This document shows positions 17,006 through 25,832 of a DNA stretch of 64,000 nucleotides, one piece after another. The notes beneath the pieces were generated by a model, which was not told where the DNA came from, ran no database searches, and worked only from the letters and a program-made list of their open reading frames with translations. Both the position numbers and the translations under genes were made by a program. The stretch is from Arthrobacter liuii (GTDB lineage: Bacteria; Actinomycetota; Actinomycetes; Actinomycetales; Micrococcaceae): NCBI RefSeq assembly GCF_014639275.1, contig NZ_BMFW01000005.1, forward strand, positions 186,001-250,000, read 5' to 3'. How positions within the stretch are numbered: the stretch's first letter is position 1; every line of letters begins with the position of its first letter.

Positions 17006-18037
17006 TTAGAGCCGTCTGCGGCGCGGAGCGCGGAAGCCCGCGGCCTCCGCATGCGCGGCGGATTCAAACCAGACTTCCGCCCGGGTCTGCTCATAGTCGG
17101 GATGTCCTTCTTCGTAGAAGACCATCGCGGCGGCATCGCCCTTTACCGTGTAGTCCGCTGGTCCGCTGCCATCAGGGCCCGGTGCGGCCGAACCGGCGCC
17201 GTAGGGCTCATTGGCTGCGAGGTGGCCGGTTGGCTCGGCGGCAGCTGCGCCCGCCTGCCCGGATGGCTGTTGGTGGTCCGCCCCGTTTTCCACAAGGGCG
17301 GACGACTGGGTCCGGTCCAGCGTTTCGGCCCTGCCGGCGTCGCCTTGGATGCCGGAGGAGACCGGCGCGGCCGGTTCCTGGTGACTTATTGCTCCGGCGC
17401 TGTCCGCCCGGTGCTGGGGCGCCTGGCCGCCTGTCTCCATGCCGCCGTCGTCCACGCTCTCCACCGCAGCTGTTTCGGCCCCGGGGAGGGTGGGGGCATG
17501 AGGTGCGGTGTACTCGTCGTGGTGCACGGGGCGGCTTTCCGCGGCCGAAGCTTGCCCGGAAGGCGTGTCAGGGCTGGCGCCGGCCTGTGGCTCCATTCCC
17601 GTGGAACCTGCAGCCGCGCCCGTGGCGGAGGAGCCTGACCTGGAGCCGGGTCCGGCCTCGGACCACTGGGTTTCCCATTCGGCCTGGTCTGCGACCTGGT
17701 CCTGCCGCCGGCGTTCCTCCTGTTCAGTGCCGCTGTCGGAAGGGTGTGCCGCTGGCGTGGGGGTGGCTGCCGAGTCCGCCGGCTCCTCAGCCGCGGAAGG
17801 GACGGCTGGTTCGGCGGGTTTCCCGAATCCTGCTGCCGTGGGGATGCCGGTCGTCCCTGCAGCCTGGGCGGACGCGGCGGCGCTGCCGCCCGCCAGGGCT
17901 CCGTCGGTCCGCGTTCCGTCAGTCCGGGCTCCGGCCGACGACCCGCCGGGAGGGTTGGCGGCTTTGTTGCGGTTCAGCAGCCACCAGATGATGATGGCGG
18001 CGACGACTACGAGAATGATCCAGAAAACAATGTCCAT
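17006..18037 (-). CDS. Single-pass membrane protein with C-terminal sunset-type domain
   Basis: A 343-residue protein. Residues 4-22 form one N-terminal membrane helix (IVFWIILVVVAAIIIWWLL), followed by a basic stop-transfer NRNK. Residues of about 25-290 are low-complexity, rich in Ala, Gly, Ser, Pro, Glu and Asp, and probably disordered. The last 45 residues hold a compact domain: YTVKGDAAAMVFYEEGHPDY, then T-R-AEVWFESAAHAEAAGF and a basic tail. This matches the sunset domain also found in ArfC-type channel accessory proteins of actinobacteria. Its function is not settled. With the helix oriented N-out, the domain would be cytoplasmic. The dehydrogenase pseudogene follows 4 bases downstream, so the two were likely co-transcribed. 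Confidence 0.75.
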   Translation of the reverse strand: MDIVFWIILVVVAAIIIWWLLNRNKAANPPGGSSAGARTDGTRTDGALAGGSAAASAQAAGTTGIPTAAGFGKPAEPAVPSAAEEPADSAATPTPAAHPSDSGTEQEERRRQDQVADQAEWETQWSEAGPGSRSGSSATGAAAGSTGMEPQAGASPDTPSGQASAAESRPVHHDEYTAPHAPTLPGAETAAVESVDDGGMETGGQAPQHRADSAGAISHQEPAAPVSSGIQGDAGRAETLDRTQSSALVENGADHQQPSGQAGAAAAEPTGHLAANEPYGAGSAAPGPDGSGPADYTVKGDAAAMVFYEEGHPDYEQTRAEVWFESAAHAEAAGFRAPRRRRL

Positions 18038-18241
18038 GGCAAGCCCTTCTGTCCAGGTGGATGGGTGTCCTGTCCCTGACGCTACGTGGGGTCACCACTG
18101 CTGTCCAGAGAAGCTCCGGCATCCGGTCGCGTCTCAAAGGATGGGATGGAAGTCCACTATCCGAAAGGAATTTCGGAGGTTTTCCGTTCGGCCCGCTCCC
18201 GGCGGTCGTTTCGCCAGTGTCCGAGCCCTAGACTTTCCCCT

Positions 18242-19960
18242 ATGAGTGACGCCCAGACCGCAACCGAGAACCAGCCTGACATCAAGCCCCGCAGCCGCGT
18301 GGTAACCGATGGCATCCATGCGGCGCCGGCGCGCGGCATGTTCCGGGCCGTCGGAATGGGGGATGACGACTTCGCCAAGCCGCAGGTAGGCGTGGCGAGT
18401 TCATGGAACGAGATCACCCCCTGCAACCTCTCGCTGAACCGGCTCGCGCAGGGCGCCAAGGAGGGCGTGCACGCTGGCGGCGGTTTCCCCATGCAGTTCG
18501 GCACCATCTCTGTGTCCGACGGCATCTCCATGGGCCACGAAGGCATGCACTTCTCCCTGGTCTCGCGCGAAGTCATCGCCGACTCCGTTGAGACCGTCAT
18601 GCAGGCCGAGCGGATCGACGGTTCCGTCCTGCTGGCCGGCTGTGACAAGTCCCTGCCGGGCATGCTTATGGCGGCTGCCCGCCTGGACCTGGCCAGCGTG
18701 TTCCTTTATGCGGGGTCCATCATGCCGGGCTGGGTGAAGCTTGAGGACGGCTCCGAAAAGGAAGTCACCCTCATCGACGCCTTCGAAGCCGTCGGTGCCT
18801 GCGCCGCAGGCAAGATGAGCATGGAGGACCTCACCCGCATCGAAAAGGCCATCTGCCCCGGCGAAGGTGCCTGCGGCGGCATGTACACGGCCAACACCAT
18901 GGCCTGCATCGGCGAAGCCCTGGGCATGTCCCTCCCGGGCTCCGCAGCCCCGCCCTCGGCAGACCGCCGTCGGGACGAATTTGCCCGCAAGTCCGGCGAA
19001 GCGGTGGTCAACCTGCTGCGCCACGGCATCACCGCCCGCGACATCATGACCAAAAAGGCCTTCGAGAACGCCATCGCCGTCACCATGGCGTTCGGTGGCT
19101 CCACCAACGCCGTCCTGCACCTGCTGGCCATCGCCCGCGAGGCGGAAGTTGAACTGACCCTTGACGACTTCAACCGCATCGGCGACAGAATCCCGCACCT
19201 GGGCGACCTCAAGCCCTTCGGCCGGTACGTCATGACCGACGTCGACAGGATCGGCGGAGTGCCGGTCATCATGAAGGCACTGCTCGACGCCGGCCTGCTG
19301 CACGGCGACTGCCTCACTGTTACGGGCAAGACCGTCGCGGAGAACCTCGAGGCCATCAACCCGCCGGACGTGGACGGCAAGATCCTGCGCGCGCTGGACA
19401 ACCCGATCCACAAGACCGGCGGCATCACCATCCTGCACGGGACCATGGCTCCCGAAGGCGCCGTGGTAAAGAGCGCCGGCTTCGATGCCGACGTCTTCGA
19501 AGGCACCGCCCGCGTTTTCGAGCGTGAGCAGGGCGCACTGGATGCGTTGGACAACGGCCGCATCCACGCGGGCGACGTCGTGGTCATCCGCTATGAAGGC
19601 CCCAAGGGCGGGCCGGGCATGCGCGAAATGCTTGCCATCACCGGCGCCATCAAGGGTGCAGGCCTGGGCAAGGATGTCCTGCTGCTGACTGACGGCCGCT
19701 TCTCCGGCGGTACCACCGGCCTGTGCATCGGCCACGTTGCCCCGGAAGCGGTCGACGGCGGTCCTATCGCCTTCGTGAAGGACGGCGACCGGATCCGCGT
19801 GGACATCGCGGCGCGCACCTTCGACCTGCTGGTGGAGGAGGCTGAACTCGAGGCCCGCAGGGTGGGCTGGGAGCCGCTGCCGGCCAGGTACACCAAGGGC
19901 GTCCTCGCCAAGTACGCCAGGCTGGTCCACAGCGCGAGCCAGGGAGCCTGGACCGGTTAG
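18242..19960 (+). CDS. ilvD: Dihydroxy-acid dehydratase
   Basis: A 572-residue iron-sulfur enzyme that dehydrates 2,3-dihydroxy-isovalerate and -methylvalerate to the 2-keto acids of valine, leucine and isoleucine. Cluster-binding cysteines are visible as C61 (ITPCNLSL), C134 ([10 protein letters not shown]) and C211 ([15 protein letters not shown]). The C-terminal block [17 protein letters not shown] and [17 protein letters not shown] is characteristic. The ATG at 18242 gives the usual N-terminus with [17 protein letters not shown]; the open frame upstream to 18086 has no family counterpart. It precedes the ilvBNC attenuator region by about 150 bases. Confidence 0.97.
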   Translation: MSDAQTATENQPDIKPRSRVVTDGIHAAPARGMFRAVGMGDDDFAKPQVGVASSWNEITPCNLSLNRLAQGAKEGVHAGGGFPMQFGTISVSDGISMGHEGMHFSLVSREVIADSVETVMQAERIDGSVLLAGCDKSLPGMLMAAARLDLASVFLYAGSIMPGWVKLEDGSEKEVTLIDAFEAVGACAAGKMSMEDLTRIEKAICPGEGACGGMYTANTMACIGEALGMSLPGSAAPPSADRRRDEFARKSGEAVVNLLRHGITARDIMTKKAFENAIAVTMAFGGSTNAVLHLLAIAREAEVELTLDDFNRIGDRIPHLGDLKPFGRYVMTDVDRIGGVPVIMKALLDAGLLHGDCLTVTGKTVAENLEAINPPDVDGKILRALDNPIHKTGGITILHGTMAPEGAVVKSAGFDADVFEGTARVFEREQGALDALDNGRIHAGDVVVIRYEGPKGGPGMREMLAITGAIKGAGLGKDVLLLTDGRFSGGTTGLCIGHVAPEAVDGGPIAFVKDGDRIRVDIAARTFDLLVEEAELEARRVGWEPLPARYTKGVLAKYARLVHSASQGAWTG

Positions 19961-20191
19961 CAAGCCCTAGCGCCCAGGTGCCGCGGCTTAATAAGGAAGC
20001 TCCGAGGGGCCCCAAGTGTTCGGCGTCCGCGCCGTGCGCTTGGGGGAGGAGCGTCCGCCTGCCGCCTAACGCTGTTGGGCTTCGGGGTGGTTTGACCGGG
20101 ATAGGATCGAAGGGTGGACAATGAGGTCCACATGGTGAGATTGGGTTGTCGCTCGTTGACACGTATCTTGCCAAGAGGGAAAACTAAACGC
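19961..20191 (+). promoter_or_regulatory. ilvD-ilvB intergenic region: probable ilvBNC promoter and leader dyad
   Basis: No gene is seen before the leader peptide at 20192. An inverted repeat GTGGAC-6-GTCCAC occupies 20114-20131. Two -10-like hexamers fit a promoter: TAGGAT at 20102-20107, and TATCTT at 20164-20169 with TTGGGT 17 bases upstream (20141-20146). The first would place the dyad at the very start of the transcript and keep the leader ribosome binding site (AAGAGGG, 20173-20179); the second would start inside that site and is less likely. The promoter choice is inference. Confidence 0.4.
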
Positions 20192-20251
20192 ATGACTTTC
20201 GTTACCGTCGGCATCGTCGTCGTCGTACTTACCAAGCGCGTGGCACCTTAG
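20192..20251 (+). CDS. ilvBNC leader peptide (attenuation)
   Basis: A 19-codon open frame, [19 protein letters not shown], with an AAGAGGG ribosome binding site 12 bases upstream. It carries a run of one Ile and four Val codons, then Leu (seven Val, one Ile and one Leu in all), the regulatory amino acids of the downstream operon. A Rho-independent terminator follows 25 bases after the stop codon and precedes ilvB. This is the standard leader-peptide design: ribosome stalling at Val/Ile/Leu codons under starvation would favour read-through. A similar leader controls ilvBNC in Corynebacterium glutamicum. It is too short for ordinary gene calling. Confidence 0.85.
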   Translation: MTFVTVGIVVVVLTKRVAP

Positions 20252-20276
20252 CCCTGGTAACGAGCCGTCACGCGCA

Positions 20277-20312
20277 AACCCCTCAAAAGCCGCCAGGCCG
20301 AGGGGTTTTTTT
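20277..20312 (+). terminator. ilvBNC attenuator terminator
   Basis: AACCCCTC pairs with GAGGGGTT across a 15-base loop containing a short GCC/GGC stem, and is followed by seven T residues (20306-20312). It lies 57 bases upstream of ilvB and 25 bases after the leader peptide. Competing pairings in the leader include GCGCGTG (20236-20242, the end of the peptide coding region) with CACGCGC (20269-20275), and CCTGG (20253-20257) with CCAGG (20293-20297) in the terminator loop; the latter is a candidate antiterminator contact. Confidence 0.88.
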
Positions 20313-20369
20313 ATTTCCACCGTTCCAAACCAGTTCCAGAACCAGAGAAGATCCACAAGGAAGAGTCCG

Positions 20370-22277
20370 ATGAGCAAAGGATCGCCCATCAGCCCCTCGC
20401 TGATGGCTACCAAGTCCGCTGGAGCCGCCAAGGCTCCGGAACGCGCCGACCGGACGGCTGACCACGCCGCCGTCGTCGCCGACCTTGCTGCCGTCTCTCC
20501 TGTCCTTGGGCCGAACAACGTCGTACCCCCGACGGTGATGACCGGCTCGCAAGCAATCGTCCGCTCGCTCGAAGAACTCGGCGTGGACGATATTTTCGGT
20601 TTGCCTGGTGGCGCGATCCTGCCCACCTACGACCCCTTGATGGCCTCCACCATGAACCACGTGCTGGTCCGTCACGAACAGGGAGCCGGCCACGCCGCGC
20701 AAGGCTACGCCATGGTCACCGGGCGGGTGGGTGTCTGCATCGCCACCTCAGGCCCCGGCGCCACCAACCTCGTTACCGCCATCATGGATGCCCACATGGA
20801 CTCCGTGCCCCTGGTGGCCATCACCGGCCAGGTATCCAGCGGCGTGATCGGCACCGATGCTTTCCAGGAAGCCGACATTGTGGGCATCACCATGCCCATC
20901 ACCAAGCACTCCTTCCTGGTCACCGACCCCAACGACATCCCGCACGTCATGGCCGAGGCCTTCCACCTGGCTTCCACCGGCCGTCCCGGCCCGGTGCTGG
21001 TGGACGTCGCGAAGGACGCCCAGGTGGGGCAGATGACCTTTTCCTGGCCTCCGAAGATCGACCTGCCGGGCTACCGGCCGGTCACCCGGGGCCACAACAA
21101 GCAGGTGCGTGAGGCGGCAAAGCTCATTGCCGCTTCCACCAAGCCGGTCCTGTACGTGGGCGGAGGCGTGGTCAAGGCCCACGCCTCGGCCGAACTGCGC
21201 GCCCTCGCCGAAGCAACCGGGGCGCCTGTGGTGACCACCCTCATGGCCAAGGGCGCCTTCCCGGACTCGCACCCGCAACACGTGGGCATGCCGGGTATGC
21301 ATGGCACCGTTTCCGCCGTCACGGCACTGCAGCAGTCAGACCTGCTGATCACGCTCGGCGCGCGCTTCGACGACCGCGTCACCGGCGTACTGAAGACGTT
21401 CGCGCCCAATGCCAAGGTCATCCACGCGGACATCGATCCCGCGGAAATCTCCAAGAACCGCGCCGCCGATGTGCCCATCGTGGGGTCCGTCAAGGAGATC
21501 ATCCCGGAACTGACCGAGGCCGTGCGCAGCCAGTTCGAGGCCTCGGGAACCCCGGACCTGACCACCTGGTGGGCGTTCCTGAACAACCTCAAGGAAACGT
21601 ACCCGCTGGGCTGGACGGAACCGGACGACGGCCTCATCGCCCCGCAGAAGGTCATCCAGCGGATCGGCGCGCTGACCGGTCCCGAAGGGATCTACGTGGC
21701 GGGCGTGGGCCAGCACCAGATGTGGGCTGCCCAGTTCATCAAGTACGAACGCCCGCATGCCTGGCTGAACTCCGGCGGCGCCGGAACCATGGGCTATGCC
21801 GTACCGGCCGCCATGGGCGCCAAGGTCGGTGAGCCGGACCGCGTTGTCTGGGCCATCGACGGCGACGGCTGTTTCCAGATGACCAACCAGGAACTGGCCA
21901 CCTGCGCCATCAACAAGATCCCCATCAAGGTCGCCGTCATCAACAACTCCTCGCTGGGCATGGTGCGGCAGTGGCAGACCCTCTTCTACGAGGGCCGCTA
22001 CTCCAACACCGACCTCAACACCGGCCACGACACCGTCCGCATCCCGGACTTCGTCAAGCTGGGGGAGGCCTACGGCTGTGCCTCGTTCCGCGTCGAACGC
22101 GAAGAGGACATTGACGCCACCATCCAGAAGGCCCTCGAGATCAACGACCGCCCCGTGGTCATCGACTTCGTAGTGAGCCCCAACTCCATGGTGTGGCCGA
22201 TGGTGCCCGCCGGCGTAAACAACGACCAGATCCAGGTTGCCCGCAACATGACCCCGGAATGGGAAGAGGAAGACTGA
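20370..22277 (+). CDS. ilvB: Acetolactate synthase, large (catalytic) subunit
   Basis: A 635-residue thiamine diphosphate enzyme that condenses pyruvate with pyruvate or 2-ketobutyrate, the first common step of branched-chain amino acid synthesis. The catalytic glutamate is E103 in [15 protein letters not shown]. The central FAD-binding domain includes [14 protein letters not shown], and the ThDP/Mg motif runs from [12 protein letters not shown] to VINN. The first 55 residues (rich in Ala and Ser) extend beyond the usual start of the domain at [16 protein letters not shown]. It is the first gene of ilvBNC, under the attenuator at 20192-20312, and ilvN follows after 2 bases. Confidence 0.97.
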   Translation: MSKGSPISPSLMATKSAGAAKAPERADRTADHAAVVADLAAVSPVLGPNNVVPPTVMTGSQAIVRSLEELGVDDIFGLPGGAILPTYDPLMASTMNHVLVRHEQGAGHAAQGYAMVTGRVGVCIATSGPGATNLVTAIMDAHMDSVPLVAITGQVSSGVIGTDAFQEADIVGITMPITKHSFLVTDPNDIPHVMAEAFHLASTGRPGPVLVDVAKDAQVGQMTFSWPPKIDLPGYRPVTRGHNKQVREAAKLIAASTKPVLYVGGGVVKAHASAELRALAEATGAPVVTTLMAKGAFPDSHPQHVGMPGMHGTVSAVTALQQSDLLITLGARFDDRVTGVLKTFAPNAKVIHADIDPAEISKNRAADVPIVGSVKEIIPELTEAVRSQFEASGTPDLTTWWAFLNNLKETYPLGWTEPDDGLIAPQKVIQRIGALTGPEGIYVAGVGQHQMWAAQFIKYERPHAWLNSGGAGTMGYAVPAAMGAKVGEPDRVVWAIDGDGCFQMTNQELATCAINKIPIKVAVINNSSLGMVRQWQTLFYEGRYSNTDLNTGHDTVRIPDFVKLGEAYGCASFRVEREEDIDATIQKALEINDRPVVIDFVVSPNSMVWPMVPAGVNNDQIQVARNMTPEWEEED

Positions 22278-22279
22278 GC

Positions 22280-22792
22280 ATGAGCCGCCACACACTCTCC
22301 GTCCTGGTTGAGGACAAGCCCGGCGTCCTGACCCGCGTCGCCAGCCTCTTCGCCCGCCGCGCCTTCAACATCAACTCCCTGGCCGTTGGCCCCACCGAAG
22401 TGCCGGGTGTCTCCCGCATGACGGTGGTGGTCGACGCCGACGGCGACCTCATCGAGCAGGTCACCAAGCAGCTCAACAAACTGGTCAACGTGATCAAGAT
22501 CGTTGAGCTGACCCCAGAATCTTCCGTACAGCGCGACCACATCCTGGTCAAGGTACGTGCGGATGCCGCAACACGCCTGCAGGTAACCCAGGCCGCAGAC
22601 CTGTTCCGTGCCTCAGTGGTCGACGTCTCCACCGACTCCGTCGTCATTGAAGCCACCGGCCACCCGGAAAAGCTCACAGCCCTCCTCTCAGTGCTGGAGC
22701 CCTTCGGCATCCGCGAAATTGTGCAGTCAGGCACCCTGGCCGTTGGACGGGGATCCCGCTCCATGAGTGACCGGGCACTCCGCTCCGCCTAG
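22280..22792 (+). CDS. ilvN: Acetolactate synthase, small (regulatory) subunit
   Basis: A 170-residue subunit that activates IlvB and confers valine feedback inhibition. Residues 4-75 form an ACT domain (HTLSVLVEDKPGVLTRVASLF, FNINSLAVGPTE), and the C-terminal half (from about 85) is the ALS_ss_C domain ending IVQSGTLAVGRGSR. The ATG at 22280 lies 2 bases after the ilvB stop, showing translational coupling; an open frame running upstream into ilvB is not used. Length and domain order are normal for the family. Confidence 0.96.
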   Translation: MSRHTLSVLVEDKPGVLTRVASLFARRAFNINSLAVGPTEVPGVSRMTVVVDADGDLIEQVTKQLNKLVNVIKIVELTPESSVQRDHILVKVRADAATRLQVTQAADLFRASVVDVSTDSVVIEATGHPEKLTALLSVLEPFGIREIVQSGTLAVGRGSRSMSDRALRSA

Positions 22793-23902
<1,110 letters not shown>

Positions 23903-23937
23903 GGCGTGCCAGCCCAACCACGCAGACCGCAGCGGTG

Positions 23938-23975
23938 AGGCCGGGTTCACACTTAACAATGTGAGCCCGGCCTTT
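23938..23975 (+). terminator. Terminator after ilvC
   Basis: AGGCCGGG and CCCGGCCT flank TCACA/TGTGA to give a stem of about 13 pairs with an 8-base loop and a short TTT run. It begins 36 bases after the ilvC stop and ends 52 bases before serA. Confidence 0.85.
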
Positions 23976-24027
23976 CCGTCGGCCTAGACTTGTTTCATCC
24001 CCAGGACTGCAACGCAGAGGATCAGCC

Positions 24028-25617
24028 GTGTCAAAACCCGTAGTACTGCTCGCCGAAGAACTTTCCCCCGCCACTGTCGAGGCCCTCGGCCCGGACTTTG
24101 AAATCCGCCAGACTGACGGCGCAGACCGTTCCCAGCTGCTCTCGGCGATCAGTGACGTAGACGCCATCCTGGTCCGCTCCGCCACCCAGGTTGACGCCGA
24201 AGCCATCGCCGCCGCCAAGAACCTGAAAGTCATCGCCCGTGCCGGCGTGGGCCTGGACAACGTCGACATCAAGGCGGCCACCCAGGCCGGCGTCATGGTG
24301 GTCAACGCCCCCACGTCCAACATCGTGTCCGCCGCAGAGCTGACCGTGGGCCACATCCTCAGCCTGGCCCGCCACATCCCGCAGGCCAGCGCCGCCCTCA
24401 AGGATGGCGAGTGGAAGCGCTCCAAGTACACCGGCATCGAGCTGTTCGAGAAGAAGATCGGCATCATCGGCCTCGGCCGGATCGGCGCCCTCGTGGCAGC
24501 CCGCCTCAAGGGCTTCGACACCAAGATCCTTGCCTACGACCCCTACATCACGTCCGCCCGCGCGGCGCAGCTTGGCGTGCAGCTGGTCACCCTGGATGAG
24601 CTCCTTGCCCAGTCCGACTTCATCACCATCCACATGCCCAAGACGCCGGAGACCGTGGGCATGCTCGGCGCGGACGCCTTCAAGAAGATGAAGAGCACCG
24701 CCTACGTGGTCAACGTCGCCCGCGGTGGCCTCGTGGACGAGGAAGCCCTCTTCACGGCCCTGCAGGACGGCGAGATCGCCGGAGCCGGCGTCGACGTCTT
24801 CGCCAAGGAACCCAGCACCGATCTGCCGTTCTTCAAGCTCGACAACGTGGTGGTGACCCCGCACCTGGGCGCCTCGACCGATGAAGCCCAGGAAAAGGCC
24901 GGCGTCTCCGTGGCCAAGTCCGTCCGCCTGGCCCTCGCCGGCGAACTGGTGCCCGACGCCGTCAACGTTGCCGGCGGCGTCATTGCCCCCGACGTCCGCC
25001 CGGGCATCCCGCTGATCGAAAAGCTGGGCCGGATCTTCACCGCGCTGACCCACGCTTCCCTGACCCAGTTCGACGTCGAAGTGGCCGGCGAAATCTCGTC
25101 CCTCGACGTCAAGGTGTTGGAGCTTGCGGCGCTGAAGGGCATCTTCGCCGACGTGGTGACCGAGCAGGTGTCCTACGTCAACGCGCCGGTCATCGCCGAG
25201 CAGCGCGGCATCAATGTCCGCCTCATCACCACCCCGGACACCGAGTCCTACCGCAACGTCCTGACCTTGCGCGGTGCCCTGAGCGACGGCAGCCAGATCT
25301 CCGTGGCCGGCACGCTGACCGGGCCCAAGCAGGTCGAGAAGCTGGTGGGCATCAACGGCTTCGAAGTTGAAATCCCCATCAGCGAACACCTCGTGGTGGT
25401 TGCCTACACCGACCGCCCCGGCGTCATCGGAACCATCGGCCACATCCTGGGCATGAACAACATCAACATCGCCGGCATGCAGGTGGCCCGCTCCACCGAA
25501 GGCGGCCAGGTCCTTGCCCTGCTGACCATTGACAGCTCCGTGCCGCAGCAGGTACTCGACGCCATCAAGGCCGGCATCGGCGCAGAGATGGTCCGGGAAG
25601 TGGACCTGGAAGCCTAA
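24028..25617 (+). CDS. serA: D-3-phosphoglycerate dehydrogenase
   Basis: A 529-residue long-form (type I) enzyme that commits 3-phosphoglycerate to serine synthesis. The N-terminal catalytic and NAD domains show KIGIIGLGRIGALVAARLKGF, VNVARGGLVDEEAL and the catalytic histidine in VTPHLGASTDEAQ. An intervening (ASB) domain covers about residues 320-450, and a C-terminal ACT domain begins at HLVVVAYTDRPGVIGTIG, which normally mediates serine feedback. The start is a GTG at 24028. It has its own terminator cluster and is separated from ilvC by another, so it is probably monocistronic. Confidence 0.97.
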   Translation: MSKPVVLLAEELSPATVEALGPDFEIRQTDGADRSQLLSAISDVDAILVRSATQVDAEAIAAAKNLKVIARAGVGLDNVDIKAATQAGVMVVNAPTSNIVSAAELTVGHILSLARHIPQASAALKDGEWKRSKYTGIELFEKKIGIIGLGRIGALVAARLKGFDTKILAYDPYITSARAAQLGVQLVTLDELLAQSDFITIHMPKTPETVGMLGADAFKKMKSTAYVVNVARGGLVDEEALFTALQDGEIAGAGVDVFAKEPSTDLPFFKLDNVVVTPHLGASTDEAQEKAGVSVAKSVRLALAGELVPDAVNVAGGVIAPDVRPGIPLIEKLGRIFTALTHASLTQFDVEVAGEISSLDVKVLELAALKGIFADVVTEQVSYVNAPVIAEQRGINVRLITTPDTESYRNVLTLRGALSDGSQISVAGTLTGPKQVEKLVGINGFEVEIPISEHLVVVAYTDRPGVIGTIGHILGMNNINIAGMQVARSTEGGQVLALLTIDSSVPQQVLDAIKAGIGAEMVREVDLEA

Positions 25618-25625
25618 CAAAGGCA

Positions 25626-25670
25626 GGCGGCGGGGAAACGCCGCCACCGCTGCCCGGCGACGCGCCGGGC
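25626..25670 (+). terminator. Tandem GC hairpins after serA
   Basis: Two perfect hairpins follow the serA stop within 10 bases: a 7-pair stem GGCGGCG/CGCCGCC (25626-25645) and an 8-pair stem GCCCGGCG/CGCCGGGC (25652-25670). There is no T-run. They probably act together as a terminator or 3'-end stabiliser. Confidence 0.6.
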
Positions 25671-25683
25671 GAGGCCACATCTG

Positions 25684-25747
25684 ATTGGCCGGTCTGCTTA
25701 CAATGGCTTGGTCCTGATTCAGGACCGTAGCCGGCAGACCGGCCAAT
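25684..25747. repeat. Nested inverted repeat (outer 14 bp, inner 8 bp)
   Basis: ATTGGCCGGTCTGC (25684-25697) is repeated exactly in inverted form as GCAGACCGGCCAAT (25734-25747). Inside lies a second perfect repeat, GGTCCTGA-T-TCAGGACC (25710-25726). A -10-like TACAAT (25699-25704) sits between the two left arms and a TTTT run follows at 25751-25754. It could be a second terminator, a structured RNA or a small mobile-element remnant. It lies 85 bases upstream of the ABC permease gene. Confidence 0.8.
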
Positions 25748-25832
25748 ACCTTTTGCACATCCGTCCGCCACTGTCCACATCTGCCCGGGCGGATGTCAGT
25801 GTGCGCACGCAATCCAGGTTCCAGGGAGTTCC

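Noticed and set aside
19961..20369. T-box or riboswitch upstream of ilvB
   Set aside because: No T-box consensus or specifier loop was seen; the Val-rich leader peptide and terminator explain the region.
24031..25812. 593-residue open frame on the minus strand
   Set aside because: It is the antisense of serA in a GC-rich codon frame; the His/Asp/Gly/Val-rich composition has no recognisable domain.
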